From Fodinibacter luteus (GTDB lineage Bacteria; Actinomycetota; Actinomycetes; Actinomycetales; Dermatophilaceae), in contig NZ_BAABGM010000015.1 in the NCBI RefSeq assembly GCF_039541575.1, positions 186,001 to 250,000 on the forward strand: DNA of 64,000 nucleotides. Reading direction: 5' to 3'. Below, one piece after another: positions 26,798-34,642 of this stretch (positions are counted from its first letter, which is position 1; each line of letters opens with the position of its first letter). Under the pieces are notes generated by a model. It searched no databases and was not told the DNA's origin. It saw only the letters and a program-made list of their open reading frames with translations. A program made the position numbers and the translations under genes.

Positions 26798-27493
26798 TCA
26801 GACCTCCGCGGTCGGGTGGTAGGTGGCGTCCTGCTCGTCGCGCACGACGTGCCCGTCGGCGAGCTGGATGACGCGGCGGCGCAGGTCGTTGACGATGTCG
26901 TGGTCGTGGGTGGCCATGACGATCGTCGTGCCGGTGCGGTTGACCCGGTCGAGCAGGCGCACGATGTCGAGGCTGATGGCCTGGTCGAGGTTGCCCGTGG
27001 GCTCGTCGCACAACAGGATCTGCGGCCGGTTGACGACGGCGCGGGCGATGGCCACGCGCTGCTGCTCGCCGCCGGACAGCTGGTGCGGGAAGCGCTTCTC
27101 CTTGCCCTCGAGGCCGACCATCTCGAGCGTCTCCGGCACGAGCTGGCGGATGACGTGCCCCGGCTTGCCGATGACCTGCAAGGCGTAGGCGACGTTCTCG
27201 TGGACCGTCTTGTTCGGCAGGAGCCGGAAGTCCTGGAACACCGCGCCCATCTCGCGCCGCAGCCGGGGCACCTGGCGCATCGGCATCGTGTTGAGGTCGT
27301 GGCCCGCGACGAGCACCTTGCCCTCGGTCGCGGCCTCCTCGCGCAGCGCGAGCCGCAGCATCGTCGACTTGCCGGACCCCGATGGACCGACGACGAAGAC
27401 GAACTCGCCCCGGTCGATGTCGAGGGTCACGTGGTCGAGCGCGGCCCGGGTCGACCGGGGGTAGACCTTGGTGACGTTCTCGAAGCGGATCAT
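26798..27493 (-). CDS. ftsE: Cell division ATP-binding protein FtsE
   Basis: A 231-residue ABC ATPase. Walker A is GPSGSGKST, the signature is LSGGEQQRVAIARA, Walker B is ILLCDEPTGNLD and the switch His is in MATHDHDIV. The start MIRFENVTKVYP is standard for FtsE. It pairs with FtsX encoded 3 nt downstream and drives activation of septal hydrolases from the cytoplasm. A likely -10 box TATCCT lies about 70 nt upstream (27562-27567), so the ftsEX block may have its own promoter separate from prfB. Confidence 0.96.
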   Translation of the reverse strand: MIRFENVTKVYPRSTRAALDHVTLDIDRGEFVFVVGPSGSGKSTMLRLALREEAATEGKVLVAGHDLNTMPMRQVPRLRREMGAVFQDFRLLPNKTVHENVAYALQVIGKPGHVIRQLVPETLEMVGLEGKEKRFPHQLSGGEQQRVAIARAVVNRPQILLCDEPTGNLDQAISLDIVRLLDRVNRTGTTIVMATHDHDIVNDLRRRVIQLADGHVVRDEQDATYHPTAEV

Positions 27494-27561
27494 GGAAGAA
27501 GTGGCCTCACGGGAGGTCTGGAGCGGACAACGGGCTGCACCACGCGGCGCGGCCCCCCTGC

Positions 27562-27567
27562 AGGATA
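27562..27567 (-). promoter_or_regulatory. -10 box (TATCCT) for ftsE
   Basis: TATCCT on the minus strand lies in the 105-nt gap between the upstream gene and ftsE and would give a leader of about 60 nt. No good -35 match was found. Confidence 0.45.
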
Positions 27568-27598
27568 GGTGGGCACGTCGTGGATGCCGTTCAGCCCG

Positions 27599-28093
27599 TC
27601 ACCCTTCGGCGGGTCCGAGGGTCGGCAGGCCGGATGTGTCGGGGGGAAGGAGGACCTCGCGGAAGGTCGCGGCGACCATGGCGGCCGCCCGCTCGGCCTC
27701 CTCGCGCGGCAGGAACGGGCCCTGCGGCACGTCGTCGGGCCAGAACCGCAGGTAGTCCTGGCCCTCGGCGGGCGACGGGCGGTGCCAGCCGAGGGCGAGC
27801 AGCGCGGCGTCCTCCTCGGGCGCGAGGGGGAACGACCCGCCGACGACCTCGCCCCCGACGCAGTGCCCGCGCAGGAGGTCGTCGACCCGCTCGAGCCGCA
27901 CCCACGGGGCGACCGGCACGTGCCGGGCCGGGACGAACCCGCCGAGGCGCGCCTTGCGCAGGCGTACCGGGCGCTGCGCCTCCTCGGGCGCGCTGACCGT
28001 GAGGGCCTGGCCGTCGGCGAGGGCGGTGACCCGATCGGCGAGGTGGGCGACCCACGCGGCCCGGGCGCCGGCATCCGGCTGCTGCGTCGTCAC
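27599..28093 (-). CDS. TY-Chap-like protein of unknown function
   Basis: A 164-residue acidic protein without signal peptide or membrane helix. The N-terminal half (LADRVTALADGQALTVSAPE) and the pattern LLALGWHRP...YLRFWPDDVPQ...AAAMVAATFREVLLPP resemble the TY-Chap family common in actinobacteria, which is related in fold to type III chaperones. I am only moderately sure of this assignment. The GTG start lies 3 nt after the prfB stop, so the gene is translated with prfB. Nothing points to a specific partner. Confidence 0.6.
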   Translation of the reverse strand: MTTQQPDAGARAAWVAHLADRVTALADGQALTVSAPEEAQRPVRLRKARLGGFVPARHVPVAPWVRLERVDDLLRGHCVGGEVVGGSFPLAPEEDAALLALGWHRPSPAEGQDYLRFWPDDVPQGPFLPREEAERAAAMVAATFREVLLPPDTSGLPTLGPAEG

Positions 28094-28096
28094 GGC

Positions 28097-29215
28097 TCAG
28101 CCCTCGGCGGCGGCCTTGTCCCGGGCGATGCGCCACCGGATGCCGGCCTCGATGAAGCCGTCGATGTCGCCGTCGAAGACGCCGGAGGTGTTGCCGACCT
28201 CGTGCTCGGTGCGCAGGTCCTTGACCATCTGGTACGGGTGCAGGACGTAGGAGCGCATCTGCTCGCCCCAGCTCGCCTTGACGTCGCCCGCCAGCTCCTT
28301 GCGCTCGGCGGCCTCCTCGGCCTTCTTGAGCAGCAGGAGGCGCGACTGGAGCACGCGCAGGGCGGCGGCGCGGTTCTGGATCTGGCTCTTCTCGTTCTGC
28401 ATCGACACGACGGTGCCGGTCGGGATGTGCGTCATGCGCACCGCCGAGTCGGTCGTGTTGACCGACTGGCCGCCGGGGCCGCTCGAGCGGAAGACGTCGA
28501 CCTTGATGTCGTTCTCGGGGATCTCGATGGTGTCGGTCTGCTCGATGAGCGGCACGACCTCGACGGCGGCGAAGCTCGTCTGGCGGCGGCCCTGGTTGTC
28601 GAAGGGGCTGATCCGCACGAGGCGGTGGGTGCCGCCCTCGACGCTGAGGTTGCCGTAGGCGTAGGGGACATCGACCTCGAAGGTGGCCGACTTCAGGCCG
28701 GCCTCCTCCGCGTAGGAGGTGTCGAGCACCTTGACCGGGTAGCCGTGCCGCTCGGCCCAGCGCAGGTACATCCGCATGAGCATCTCGGCGAAGTCGGCCG
28801 CGTCGACTCCCCCGGCGCCGGCGCGGATCGTGACGACGGCGGCCCGCTCGTCGTACTCGCCGGAGAGCAGGGTGCGGACCTCGAGCTCGCCGACGGCCTT
28901 CCGGACGGCCGCGAGCTCGGCCTCCGCCTCGGCGAGGGTCTCGGCGTCGTTCTCCTCCTGGCCCATCTCGACGAGGGCCTCGAGGTCGTCGATGCGGGCG
29001 TCCATGCCGGTGACGCGCTCATGCTCGGCCTTGGCGCGGGAGAGCCCGGAGGTGACGACCTGCGCCTTCTCCTGGTCGTCCCACAGGTTCGGGTCGGACG
29101 CCTGCCGCTCGTACTCGGCGATCGTCGCCTCGAGCCTGGTCAGGTCGGTCACCTCGCGCACGGACGACATCGTCGTGCGGAGGTCCTTGATCTCCTGGGA
29201 GAAGTCGACAGCCAC
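28097..29215 (-). CDS. prfB: Peptide chain release factor 2
   Basis: A 372-residue class I release factor for UGA/UAA. The peptidyl-hydrolysis motif GPGGQSVN is present, and the codon-recognition region has RSSGPGGQ followed by TDSAVRMTHIP. The N-terminal helices run without a break (VDFSQEIKDLRTTMSSV), so the programmed +1 frameshift of many prfB genes is absent. The GTG at 29215 is chosen because TAGGCT lies 8 nt upstream (leaderless); a TTG at 29224 would overlap that box. It heads the run prfB, TY-Chap-like gene, ftsE, ftsX. Confidence 0.95.
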   Translation of the reverse strand: MAVDFSQEIKDLRTTMSSVREVTDLTRLEATIAEYERQASDPNLWDDQEKAQVVTSGLSRAKAEHERVTGMDARIDDLEALVEMGQEENDAETLAEAEAELAAVRKAVGELEVRTLLSGEYDERAAVVTIRAGAGGVDAADFAEMLMRMYLRWAERHGYPVKVLDTSYAEEAGLKSATFEVDVPYAYGNLSVEGGTHRLVRISPFDNQGRRQTSFAAVEVVPLIEQTDTIEIPENDIKVDVFRSSGPGGQSVNTTDSAVRMTHIPTGTVVSMQNEKSQIQNRAAALRVLQSRLLLLKKAEEAAERKELAGDVKASWGEQMRSYVLHPYQMVKDLRTEHEVGNTSGVFDGDIDGFIEAGIRWRIARDKAAAEG

Positions 29216-29223
29216 GAGGGTCA

Positions 29224-29229
29224 AGCCTA
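29224..29229 (-). promoter_or_regulatory. -10 box (TAGGCT) for leaderless prfB
   Basis: TAGGCT on the minus strand ends 8 nt before the GTG at 29215. It excludes the upstream TTG as start. Confidence 0.5.
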
Positions 29230-29686
29230 CGGCAGGGCTGCTCGTGCGCAGGCCGGTGGATGCCGTCCGCCCGCCTCGCGATGTGCCGGTCCGGATGGGT
29301 GCCGGTTCCCGCCGTCTTCCGTCGCCTCCCTGCCCGGCCCGGCCGGTCCCGGACTACGGCGCGGACTCCGACTCACACTCCGACTCCGACTCCGTCCCCG
29401 ACCCCGCCCGTCGTCGTACCGACGACGAGGGGCCGTCGTGGGTACGACGGCCCTCGTGCGTGCGGGTGCACCTCAGGGGTGGGTCACCGCAGGGCCTTGG
29501 TGCCCTTGAACTGGAACTCGACCTTGCCCTTGGCCTTGCCCTAGCGCTAGCCCACGGATGGGGCGCTCGGACGGTCCCGTGCACGCGGGTTCTGCGGAGG
29601 GTACGTAGAAGTCCTCATACCCACGCCGGCACCCGGCTCGGTTGCATGGCTGCTCACCGTCACCCACCACGACAAAGGAGACACCC
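29230..29686. other. Gap upstream of paralogue 2, with hairpin and possible gene relic
   Basis: About 450 nt without a full gene. At 29412-29449 CGTCGTACC and GGTACGACG form a 9-bp stem. Between about 29473 and 29545, read on the minus strand, a frame encodes GKAKGKVEFQFKGTKALR followed by a stop. It is closed upstream by two in-frame TAG codons inside the palindrome CTAGCGCTAG and has no start. This looks like the last codons of a lost gene. Low-complexity ACTCCGACTCC runs occur near 29365. The right end holds AAAGGAG, the ribosome site of the next gene. Confidence 0.45.
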
Positions 29687-30106
29687 ATGTCCACCAGTTC
29701 CACCCTGGGCCGCCGCGTGCTCGTCGGCACGGCCGCCGCTGCGGCCCTCGTGATGGGCGCCGCCCCTGCCATGGCGCACCACTGCTTCATCCCGATGTAC
29801 AGCCTCAACGCCCCGACCTCGAGCAACTGGCTCGTGTTCAGCGCCGAGGACGGCGCCGGGTTCGGTGGCTACGCGGCCGAGTGCGAAGGTGCGGCCGAGG
29901 CCGGCTACGACGCCCTGCGGGCCGCGGGGATGCCGGTCGGCATCAAGATCTTCGAGAAGATGACCATCGGTGACCCCAAGCACACCGGCCGGATGAACCC
30001 GAACGGGGCCAACGGCGTCGGCCTCGAGTACTTCGAAGCCGGCTCCGGTCTGCCCGACGAGATGGTGGAGACGTGGATCGAGGGCGCGGAGGGCTACGCC
30101 TGCTGA
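29687..30106 (+). CDS. Secreted small protein with predicted mature N-terminus His-His-Cys (paralogue 2)
   Basis: A 139-residue protein of the same unknown family as 14351-14776. The signal peptide (MSTSSTLGRRVLVGTAAAAA...) ends GAAPAMA and cleavage would expose HHCFIPMYSLNAPTSSNW. The conserved core is GIKIFEKMTIGDPKHTGRMN, with NPNGANGVGLEYF after it. Three Cys match those of paralogue 1 (HHCF, AECEG, GYAC at the very end). AAAGGAG precedes the ATG. A strong hairpin follows 20 nt after the stop and a LuxR-type regulator gene follows that. Predicted to be free in the wall or medium. Metal binding by the exposed His-His-Cys is inference. Confidence 0.8.
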   Translation: MSTSSTLGRRVLVGTAAAAALVMGAAPAMAHHCFIPMYSLNAPTSSNWLVFSAEDGAGFGGYAAECEGAAEAGYDALRAAGMPVGIKIFEKMTIGDPKHTGRMNPNGANGVGLEYFEAGSGLPDEMVETWIEGAEGYAC

Positions 30107-30126
30107 CACGTCCGCGTGACAGGGAC

Positions 30127-30169
30127 CGAGGTCCCGGCCGGGACGCAGGGGACCCCGGCCGGGACCTCG
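30127..30169 (+). terminator. Hairpin between paralogue 2 and the LuxR gene
   Basis: Perfect 16-bp arms CGAGGTCCCGGCCGGG (30127-30142) and its complement (30154-30169) flank an 11-nt loop. The element begins 20 nt after the stop codon, so termination is the likely role. The arm is itself rich in GGTCCCGGCC, which also occurs near paralogue 1 (about 14828), so an operator role cannot be excluded. Confidence 0.6.
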
Positions 30170-30242
30170 CCCGACGCCGCGCCGAGCATGCCGGCATCCG
30201 ACATTCCGTGGATCTTCGCCGGTCGGCCGCCTGTGACGCCGC

Positions 30243-30248
30243 TACGGT
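30243..30248 (+). promoter_or_regulatory. -10 box (TACGGT), leaderless LuxR gene
   Basis: TACGGT ends 7 nt before the ATG at 30256, which fixes that start and separates the gene from paralogue 2. Confidence 0.55.
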
Positions 30249-30255
30249 GTCGGCC

Positions 30256-31026
30256 ATGACCGAGGGGGATCCGGCGCTGACGCTCATCACCGAGCTCGTC
30301 GCGCGGATGGCCGGCACCGACGAGGTGCTGGCCCGCGTCGACTCGATGCTCGACCTCGTAAGCGATGTCGTCGAGGCGCACGTGGGGCTCGTCGTCCAGG
30401 CCGACCCCTCCCACACGTCGGTGCGCGTGGTCGGCCGCCGCATCGCACCCGGGAGAGGTGTCTCGCTCTCGCGAGAGCTCGAGCTCATGCGGGCGAGCGA
30501 CCCGCTGCTCGACCCGGTGACCCGAGGGGACCTGACGCCGCGCACCGCCGAGAGGGAGTTCGGTGCCGCCGCGTGGGCGGCATCCCACCAGCGTGCCGGG
30601 TGCCTGCGGTACTGCGGGGCCGACCAGGTCTGCAGCCTGCCGCTCGTCGGCGGACCCGACTTCGTCATCGCCATGTTCGGGCGAGCCGGCGCTGACTTCT
30701 CCGACGACCACCTGCGGCTCCTCACGACCATCCGCCCCGTCGTGGCCGGTGTCGTGGCCCTGGCCGGCCTGCGGCCGCTGCCGTTGCCGGCCGAGGGCCC
30801 GCGGCTCACGGCGCGCGAGACCGAGGTGCTCGTCCTGCTCGCGAGGGGACACACGAGCTCGCGCATCGGTCGGGTGCTCGGCACGTCGCCGCGCACGGTC
30901 GAGGTGCACCTCGGCCGGATCTACGACAAGCTCGGCGTCCGCGACCGACTCTCCGCCGTGCTCGCCGCGTACGACCGGGCCCTCATCCCGCCCCGCTCGG
31001 ACCGGGTCGCCCGCGACGGCGTCTGA
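30256..31026 (+). CDS. LuxR-family regulator with Cys-containing sensor domain
   Basis: A 256-residue regulator. The C-terminus is a LuxR/GerE helix-turn-helix (LTARETEVLVLLARGHTSSRIGRVLGTSPRTVEVHLGRIYDKLGV). The N-terminal 170 residues look like a GAF-type sensor fold (AHVGLVVQADPSHTSVRVVG...). A cluster CLRYCGADQVCSLPLVGGPDFVI at about residues 116-138 has three Cys within twelve residues and could bind a metal or respond to redox state; this is inference. There is no receiver domain. It follows the second His-His-Cys gene but is predicted to have its own leaderless promoter. Confidence 0.85.
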   Translation: MTEGDPALTLITELVARMAGTDEVLARVDSMLDLVSDVVEAHVGLVVQADPSHTSVRVVGRRIAPGRGVSLSRELELMRASDPLLDPVTRGDLTPRTAEREFGAAAWAASHQRAGCLRYCGADQVCSLPLVGGPDFVIAMFGRAGADFSDDHLRLLTTIRPVVAGVVALAGLRPLPLPAEGPRLTARETEVLVLLARGHTSSRIGRVLGTSPRTVEVHLGRIYDKLGVRDRLSAVLAAYDRALIPPRSDRVARDGV

Positions 31027-31094
31027 GTGCGCGGGGTCGGCGGTCAGGGCCGCACGAGGTCAGCGCGGACCCGGGGCCATCGCGGCCTCTCGGG

Positions 31095-31775
31095 TCAAGG
31101 CAGCACGACGTCCGCACGCGCCCGCGAGACCACCGAGATGGTCACCGACACCCCGAGCTCGCGCAGCGCCGGGCCGATCATCGGGAGCTCCGCCTCGCCG
31201 GTCAGCGCCACGACGGCGGTGCGTCCGTCAGGGGTGCCGGTGCCCGGGGCGAGACGCCATCCGAGGAGGCTGGCCGGGCGCGGCCGGCTGCCGACGTACG
31301 CGGCCGCCCGCTCCCGGACGGAGGCGTTGCTCAGCGGCAGCGACTCCCCCACGCCTTGCCGGTAGGCAACGTCGTCTAGGGCGTTCGCGGCGCTCAGGGC
31401 CGCTCCGTCCGCGACGTCGAGCAGGCGCATCCGCGACAGGTGGGCCGAGGTGACGGCGATGGTGCCCGCGACGAGGACCATCGCGATCACCGCGAGACCG
31501 AGAATGAACAGCGCGACCGACCCCTGCTCGTCCCGAGGTCGGTGCGCCGCCTGGTGCGGAGGTGAGGCCGCCGCCTCACGCCGAGGCCGGTGCGCCCCCT
31601 CGTCCGGAGGTGGGGACGCCGCCTCACGCCGAGGTCGGGGCAGCTCCTCGACACGTGGTCGGGGCACCTCCTCGGCGCGTGGTCGGGGCACCCCCAGCGG
31701 ATTCGGCTCACTGTCCCGCCGGTCCGCGACCGGGCGCGTTCCCCCATCGGACGGCCGAGCGACAGGCGTGCTCAC
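31095..31775 (-). CDS. TadG/Rv3654c-like pilus-associated protein
   Basis: A 226-residue protein, the last gene of the tad operon. Residues 1-85 are a Pro/Arg-rich repeat tail (PRPRAEEVPRPRVEELPRPR; HRPRREAAASPP), then DEQGSVALFILGLAVIAMVLVAG, one membrane helix, and an outer domain (RLLDVADGAALSAANALDDVAY). The DEQG-S junction resembles a prepilin-type processing site but lacks Glu at position 5. The gene corresponds to Rv3654c in the mycobacterial tad order. GTG at 31775 overlaps the preceding stop (GTGA). The repeat-rich cytoplasmic tail is unusual for the family. Confidence 0.7.
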   Translation of the reverse strand: MSTPVARPSDGGTRPVADRRDSEPNPLGVPRPRAEEVPRPRVEELPRPRREAASPPPDEGAHRPRREAAASPPHQAAHRPRDEQGSVALFILGLAVIAMVLVAGTIAVTSAHLSRMRLLDVADGAALSAANALDDVAYRQGVGESLPLSNASVRERAAAYVGSRPRPASLLGWRLAPGTGTPDGRTAVVALTGEAELPMIGPALRELGVSVTISVVSRARADVVLP

Positions 31776-32221
31776 GACAGCCCCCGGAACCGGTCGACCG
31801 TCGACAGGTGGCTCGCGCTCACCCGGACCGACAGGGGCACGACGTCCCGCACGAAGGACGGCACGAGGGGTAGGGGCACCCGCACGCTTGCCGTCGTCTC
31901 GACGCGGCCGTCGGGTCGCAGGCACGGGGTGCCGTCGCACGCGACCGCGAGGCGCCCCGCCTCGTCGAACGAGTGGTCCATGAAGGCGATCCGGGCTGCC
32001 GCCTGCGCGCGCGACGGCGCCGCTTCCCCGCTCGATGCGGTGACGTACGCACGCCCAGCCTCGCGAGCCGCCTGGCTCACGGCGTACGAGCCCGCCTGCA
32101 ACCGCGCCATCATGAGGACGAGGTAGACGAGGGGGATGAGCATGAGGACGGCCAGCACGACGAACTCCACGACGGCGCTGCCCCGCTCGTCGCGTGCTCG
32201 GGGCGCACCCCGGGTGCTCAC
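31772..32221 (-). CDS. TadE-like minor pilin
   Basis: A 149-residue protein with a short leader (VSTRGAPRARDERG), then SAVVEFVVLAVLMLIPLVYLVLMMARLQ. The G-SAVVEF junction with Glu at +5 is a good class III prepilin-peptidase site. The rest is an outside domain with a Cys pair (VACDGTPCLRP). It is coupled at both ends by GTGA overlaps. It matches Rv3655c in position. Confidence 0.8.
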   Translation of the reverse strand: MSTRGAPRARDERGSAVVEFVVLAVLMLIPLVYLVLMMARLQAGSYAVSQAAREAGRAYVTASSGEAAPSRAQAAARIAFMDHSFDEAGRLAVACDGTPCLRPDGRVETTASVRVPLPLVPSFVRDVVPLSVRVSASHLSTVDRFRGLS

Positions 32222-32601
32222 TGGGACTCCGCGAAGGCGCGGCCCACGACGTCGAGGCGGTCGTCCGGACCCAGCAGCCCGACGACCGGGACCGGGGCGA
32301 CGACCCGGACCTCGACGACCCGCACCCCGCCGACGACGGTCTCGCGCGAGGTCACGCTGCGGGCGTACCTCGGCGAGAGGGACTGGCTGATGAGCGCCTG
32401 GGTACGCGAGACCCCATGCCCCGCAGCGGCATCCGCCCGGGCTCCTAGGCGCGCCCCCTCGGAGGCACACGAGATGAGTGTGTTCCGCGTGTGCAGCACG
32501 AGCCCGAGCTGGAAGACGGCGAGGAAGAGCACGACGACGAGCACGGACACCATCGCGAAGTCCGCGACGGCCGCGCCGCGCTCGTCCCCCGTCGTCCGCA
32601 T
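32218..32601 (-). CDS. TadE family minor pilin
   Basis: A 127-residue protein starting MRTTGDERGAAVADFAMVSVLVVVLFLAVFQLGLVL. The junction G-AAVADF has Asp at position 5 in place of Glu. A single Cys is at ISCASEGARLGARAD. The second TadE copy in the operon; the two probably form a heteromeric minor pilin set. The ATG lies 9 nt after the stop of the Flp-like gene. Confidence 0.8.
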   Translation of the reverse strand: MRTTGDERGAAVADFAMVSVLVVVLFLAVFQLGLVLHTRNTLISCASEGARLGARADAAAGHGVSRTQALISQSLSPRYARSVTSRETVVGGVRVVEVRVVAPVPVVGLLGPDDRLDVVGRAFAESQ

Positions 32602-32610
32602 CGCCTGCGG

Positions 32611-32820
32611 TCAGCCGCTCACGGAGGACAACGCGCTCTGGAACATGGTGAGCAGCTGGTCCTTCGCGACGACCCAGAGCGCCGTGACCAGGCCGGCGGT
32701 CATGAGGGTGATGAGGACCCAGCCGGGAACGTCGCCCCGCTCGGCGCGGCGCGTCCCCCTCGCTGCGAGGTGGTGGCCGGCGGCGTGCAGGCGTGCGGAC
32801 AGGGTGCGAGTGATCGACAT
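32611..32820 (-). CDS. Flp-like major pilin candidate
   Basis: A 69-residue protein with a basic leader (MSITRTLSARLHAAGHHLAARGTRRAERG) followed by DVPGWVLITLMTAGLVTALWVVA and a short C-terminal tail. Size and position between tadC and tadE match the Flp/DUF4244 pilin slot (Rv3656c). The residue at +5 after the Gly is Trp, not Glu, so processing may differ from classical Flp. GGAAAGG precedes the ATG. Confidence 0.7.
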   Translation of the reverse strand: MSITRTLSARLHAAGHHLAARGTRRAERGDVPGWVLITLMTAGLVTALWVVAKDQLLTMFQSALSSVSG

Positions 32821-32840
32821 GGGTCGGCCTTTCCTGGTGG

Positions 32841-33773
32841 TCAGAGCGTGAACTGGAAGAAGGTGAAGCCCGGGAAGACGGCGAAGAGCACGGTGACCGG
32901 AAGGATCATGAACACGACGGGCACCATCATCGCGATCTCCTTGCGCCCGCCGGCCTCCATGAGGGCGCGCCGGCCCTCCTCGCGGACGTCCTGGGCCTGC
33001 GCGCGCAGGACGTCGGCGAGCGGGGTGCCGCGTTGCACCGCGATGATGACGCCATCGACGAACCGACGCAGGCTCGGCAGCCCGGTGCGGTCGGCCAGGC
33101 CCTGCAACGCCGTCGGCAGGTTGGCGCCGGCGCGGGCGTCCGCGAGGCACCGGCGCAGCTCGCCGGCGAGCTCACCCCCGGACAAGCGGCACACCCGGTC
33201 GAGGGCGCCGACAGCCCCCTCGCCCGCCCCGACCGACAGTGCGAGCAGCTCGGCGACGGTGGGGAACTCGGTGAGCATCCGGGCCTCGCGCCGGGCGGCC
33301 CGCCGCGACAGCGAGTAGTCGGCGCCGGTGACGCCAAGACCCGCGCCGATGAGCGCCATCATGACGACGGTGACGGCACCGGCATCCTGAAGCACGAGCA
33401 ACACCGTGCCGAGCAGGCCACCGAGCACCGCACCCACGGCACTCCAGAGCACCTGCTCGGCGCGGAACCGGTCGACGTCGGCAGCCAGGCCCGCGCGGAG
33501 CTGGCGCCGTCGCACGCTGTCGGCGCCGCCCATGACCCGTTCGACGACCCGGCCCAGGTCACGCACGACGGGCGCCGCCACGACGGCGAAGCTGCCACCG
33601 GGTGGGCGTTCGTCATCGAGGAGCCGCGACGGCCGCGGCGTGTCGCGCAGGTACGGCAGCACCCGCCCGGCCAGGCCGGGGTGCCGGTGTCGCGGGAGAC
33701 CGGCCCACACGAGGAAGAGGCCGAGGCCCATGACGAACCCGAGGGCGGCACCGGAGCGCGCCAGCGTGCTCAC
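32841..33773 (-). CDS. tadC: Tad pilus membrane platform protein TadC
   Basis: A 310-residue type II secretion F-domain protein. It has N-terminal helices (GAALGFVMGLGLFLVWAGL; a second pair near 118-150), then the F domain with FPTVAELLALSVGAGEGAVGALDRV and GTPLADVLRAQAQDVREEGRRALMEAGGRK, and a C-terminal helix. It forms the inner membrane base of the pilus with TadB. The GTG start overlaps the tadB stop (GTGA). Confidence 0.85.
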   Translation of the reverse strand: MSTLARSGAALGFVMGLGLFLVWAGLPRHRHPGLAGRVLPYLRDTPRPSRLLDDERPPGGSFAVVAAPVVRDLGRVVERVMGGADSVRRRQLRAGLAADVDRFRAEQVLWSAVGAVLGGLLGTVLLVLQDAGAVTVVMMALIGAGLGVTGADYSLSRRAARREARMLTEFPTVAELLALSVGAGEGAVGALDRVCRLSGGELAGELRRCLADARAGANLPTALQGLADRTGLPSLRRFVDGVIIAVQRGTPLADVLRAQAQDVREEGRRALMEAGGRKEIAMMVPVVFMILPVTVLFAVFPGFTFFQFTL

Positions 33774-34642
33774 CGCAGCACCCGCTCGTCCTCGGGCAGC
33801 CGGCCGATCCGCAGCATCGACCAGTAGGCGAAGGCGGTGAGCACTCCACCGACGGCGAGCACCGCGACGCCGAGGCCGGTCGAGTAGGCGCGCACGGACT
33901 CGGGGTTCGTCGACAGCATCGCGAGCACGAGCCACGGAGCGGCCACGGCCAGCCGGGCGGCGTTGACCGTCCAGGACTGGCGGGTCTCGAGCTCGGCGCG
34001 GGTCCGGGCGTCCTCGCGCAGGAACCCGGACAGGGTGCGCAGCAGGTGCCCCAGGTCGGTGCCGCCGACCTCCCGGGCGATCCGCAGGCTCTCCACGAGC
34101 CGGTCGCCGACGGGGTCGCTCAACCGGTCCTTGAGCCGGTCGAGCGAGTCGTGGAAGCGACCGGTGAGGCGGTAGTCGTCGGCGAACGCCAGGAAGGGCT
34201 CGCGCAGCTCGTCGGGGCCGCGCGTGCCGAGCTGGGCCAGAGCCTCCGGCAGGGCCATGCCCGCGCGCACGCCGGAGGTGATGTTGTCGACGGCGTCGGG
34301 CCACAGGTCCCGCAGGCGAGCGCGGCGACTGCGCGCGCGCCGACGCACGAGGGCAACGGGAGCGAACGCCGCCATCAGCGCGAAACAGGCCGCGATGGGC
34401 AGCACGCCGACGGTCGCCTGGACGAGCGCGAGGACGAGGGCGAAGGCCACGACGCACGCGAACACCAGGGTGCGCACGGACAGCCCGGCGAACCCGGCCT
34501 GGACGATCTCGTCGGACAACCGGTCGAGCGGGCCCGTGCGACTGACGCTCCTCGGCGGGGCCGGGGTGGGGACCCACAGGCTCCACCAGATGAGGAACAA
34601 CCCGGTGCCCAGCAGGAGCCCGAGCAGCACTCCGGTCATCAC
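33770..34642 (-). CDS. tadB: Tad pilus membrane platform protein TadB
   Basis: A 290-residue type II secretion F-domain protein with the characteristic LWPDAVDNITSGVRAGMALPEALAQLG and RIAREVGGTDLGHLLRTLSGFLREDARTRAELETRQSW. Four membrane helices are visible, two near residues 55-95 and two at the C-terminus. It works with TadA and TadC. GTG at 34642 and ATG at 34639 are consecutive codons over the tadA stop; either may be used. Confidence 0.85.
   Translation of the reverse strand: MMTGVLLGLLLGTGLFLIWWSLWVPTPAPPRSVSRTGPLDRLSDEIVQAGFAGLSVRTLVFACVVAFALVLALVQATVGVLPIAACFALMAAFAPVALVRRRARSRRARLRDLWPDAVDNITSGVRAGMALPEALAQLGTRGPDELREPFLAFADDYRLTGRFHDSLDRLKDRLSDPVGDRLVESLRIAREVGGTDLGHLLRTLSGFLREDARTRAELETRQSWTVNAARLAVAAPWLVLAMLSTNPESVRAYSTGLGVAVLAVGGVLTAFAYWSMLRIGRLPEDERVLR

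Noticed and set aside
28097..29215. Programmed frameshift in prfB
   Set aside because: The N-terminal coding region is continuous, and no in-frame UGA with an upstream slippery site is present.
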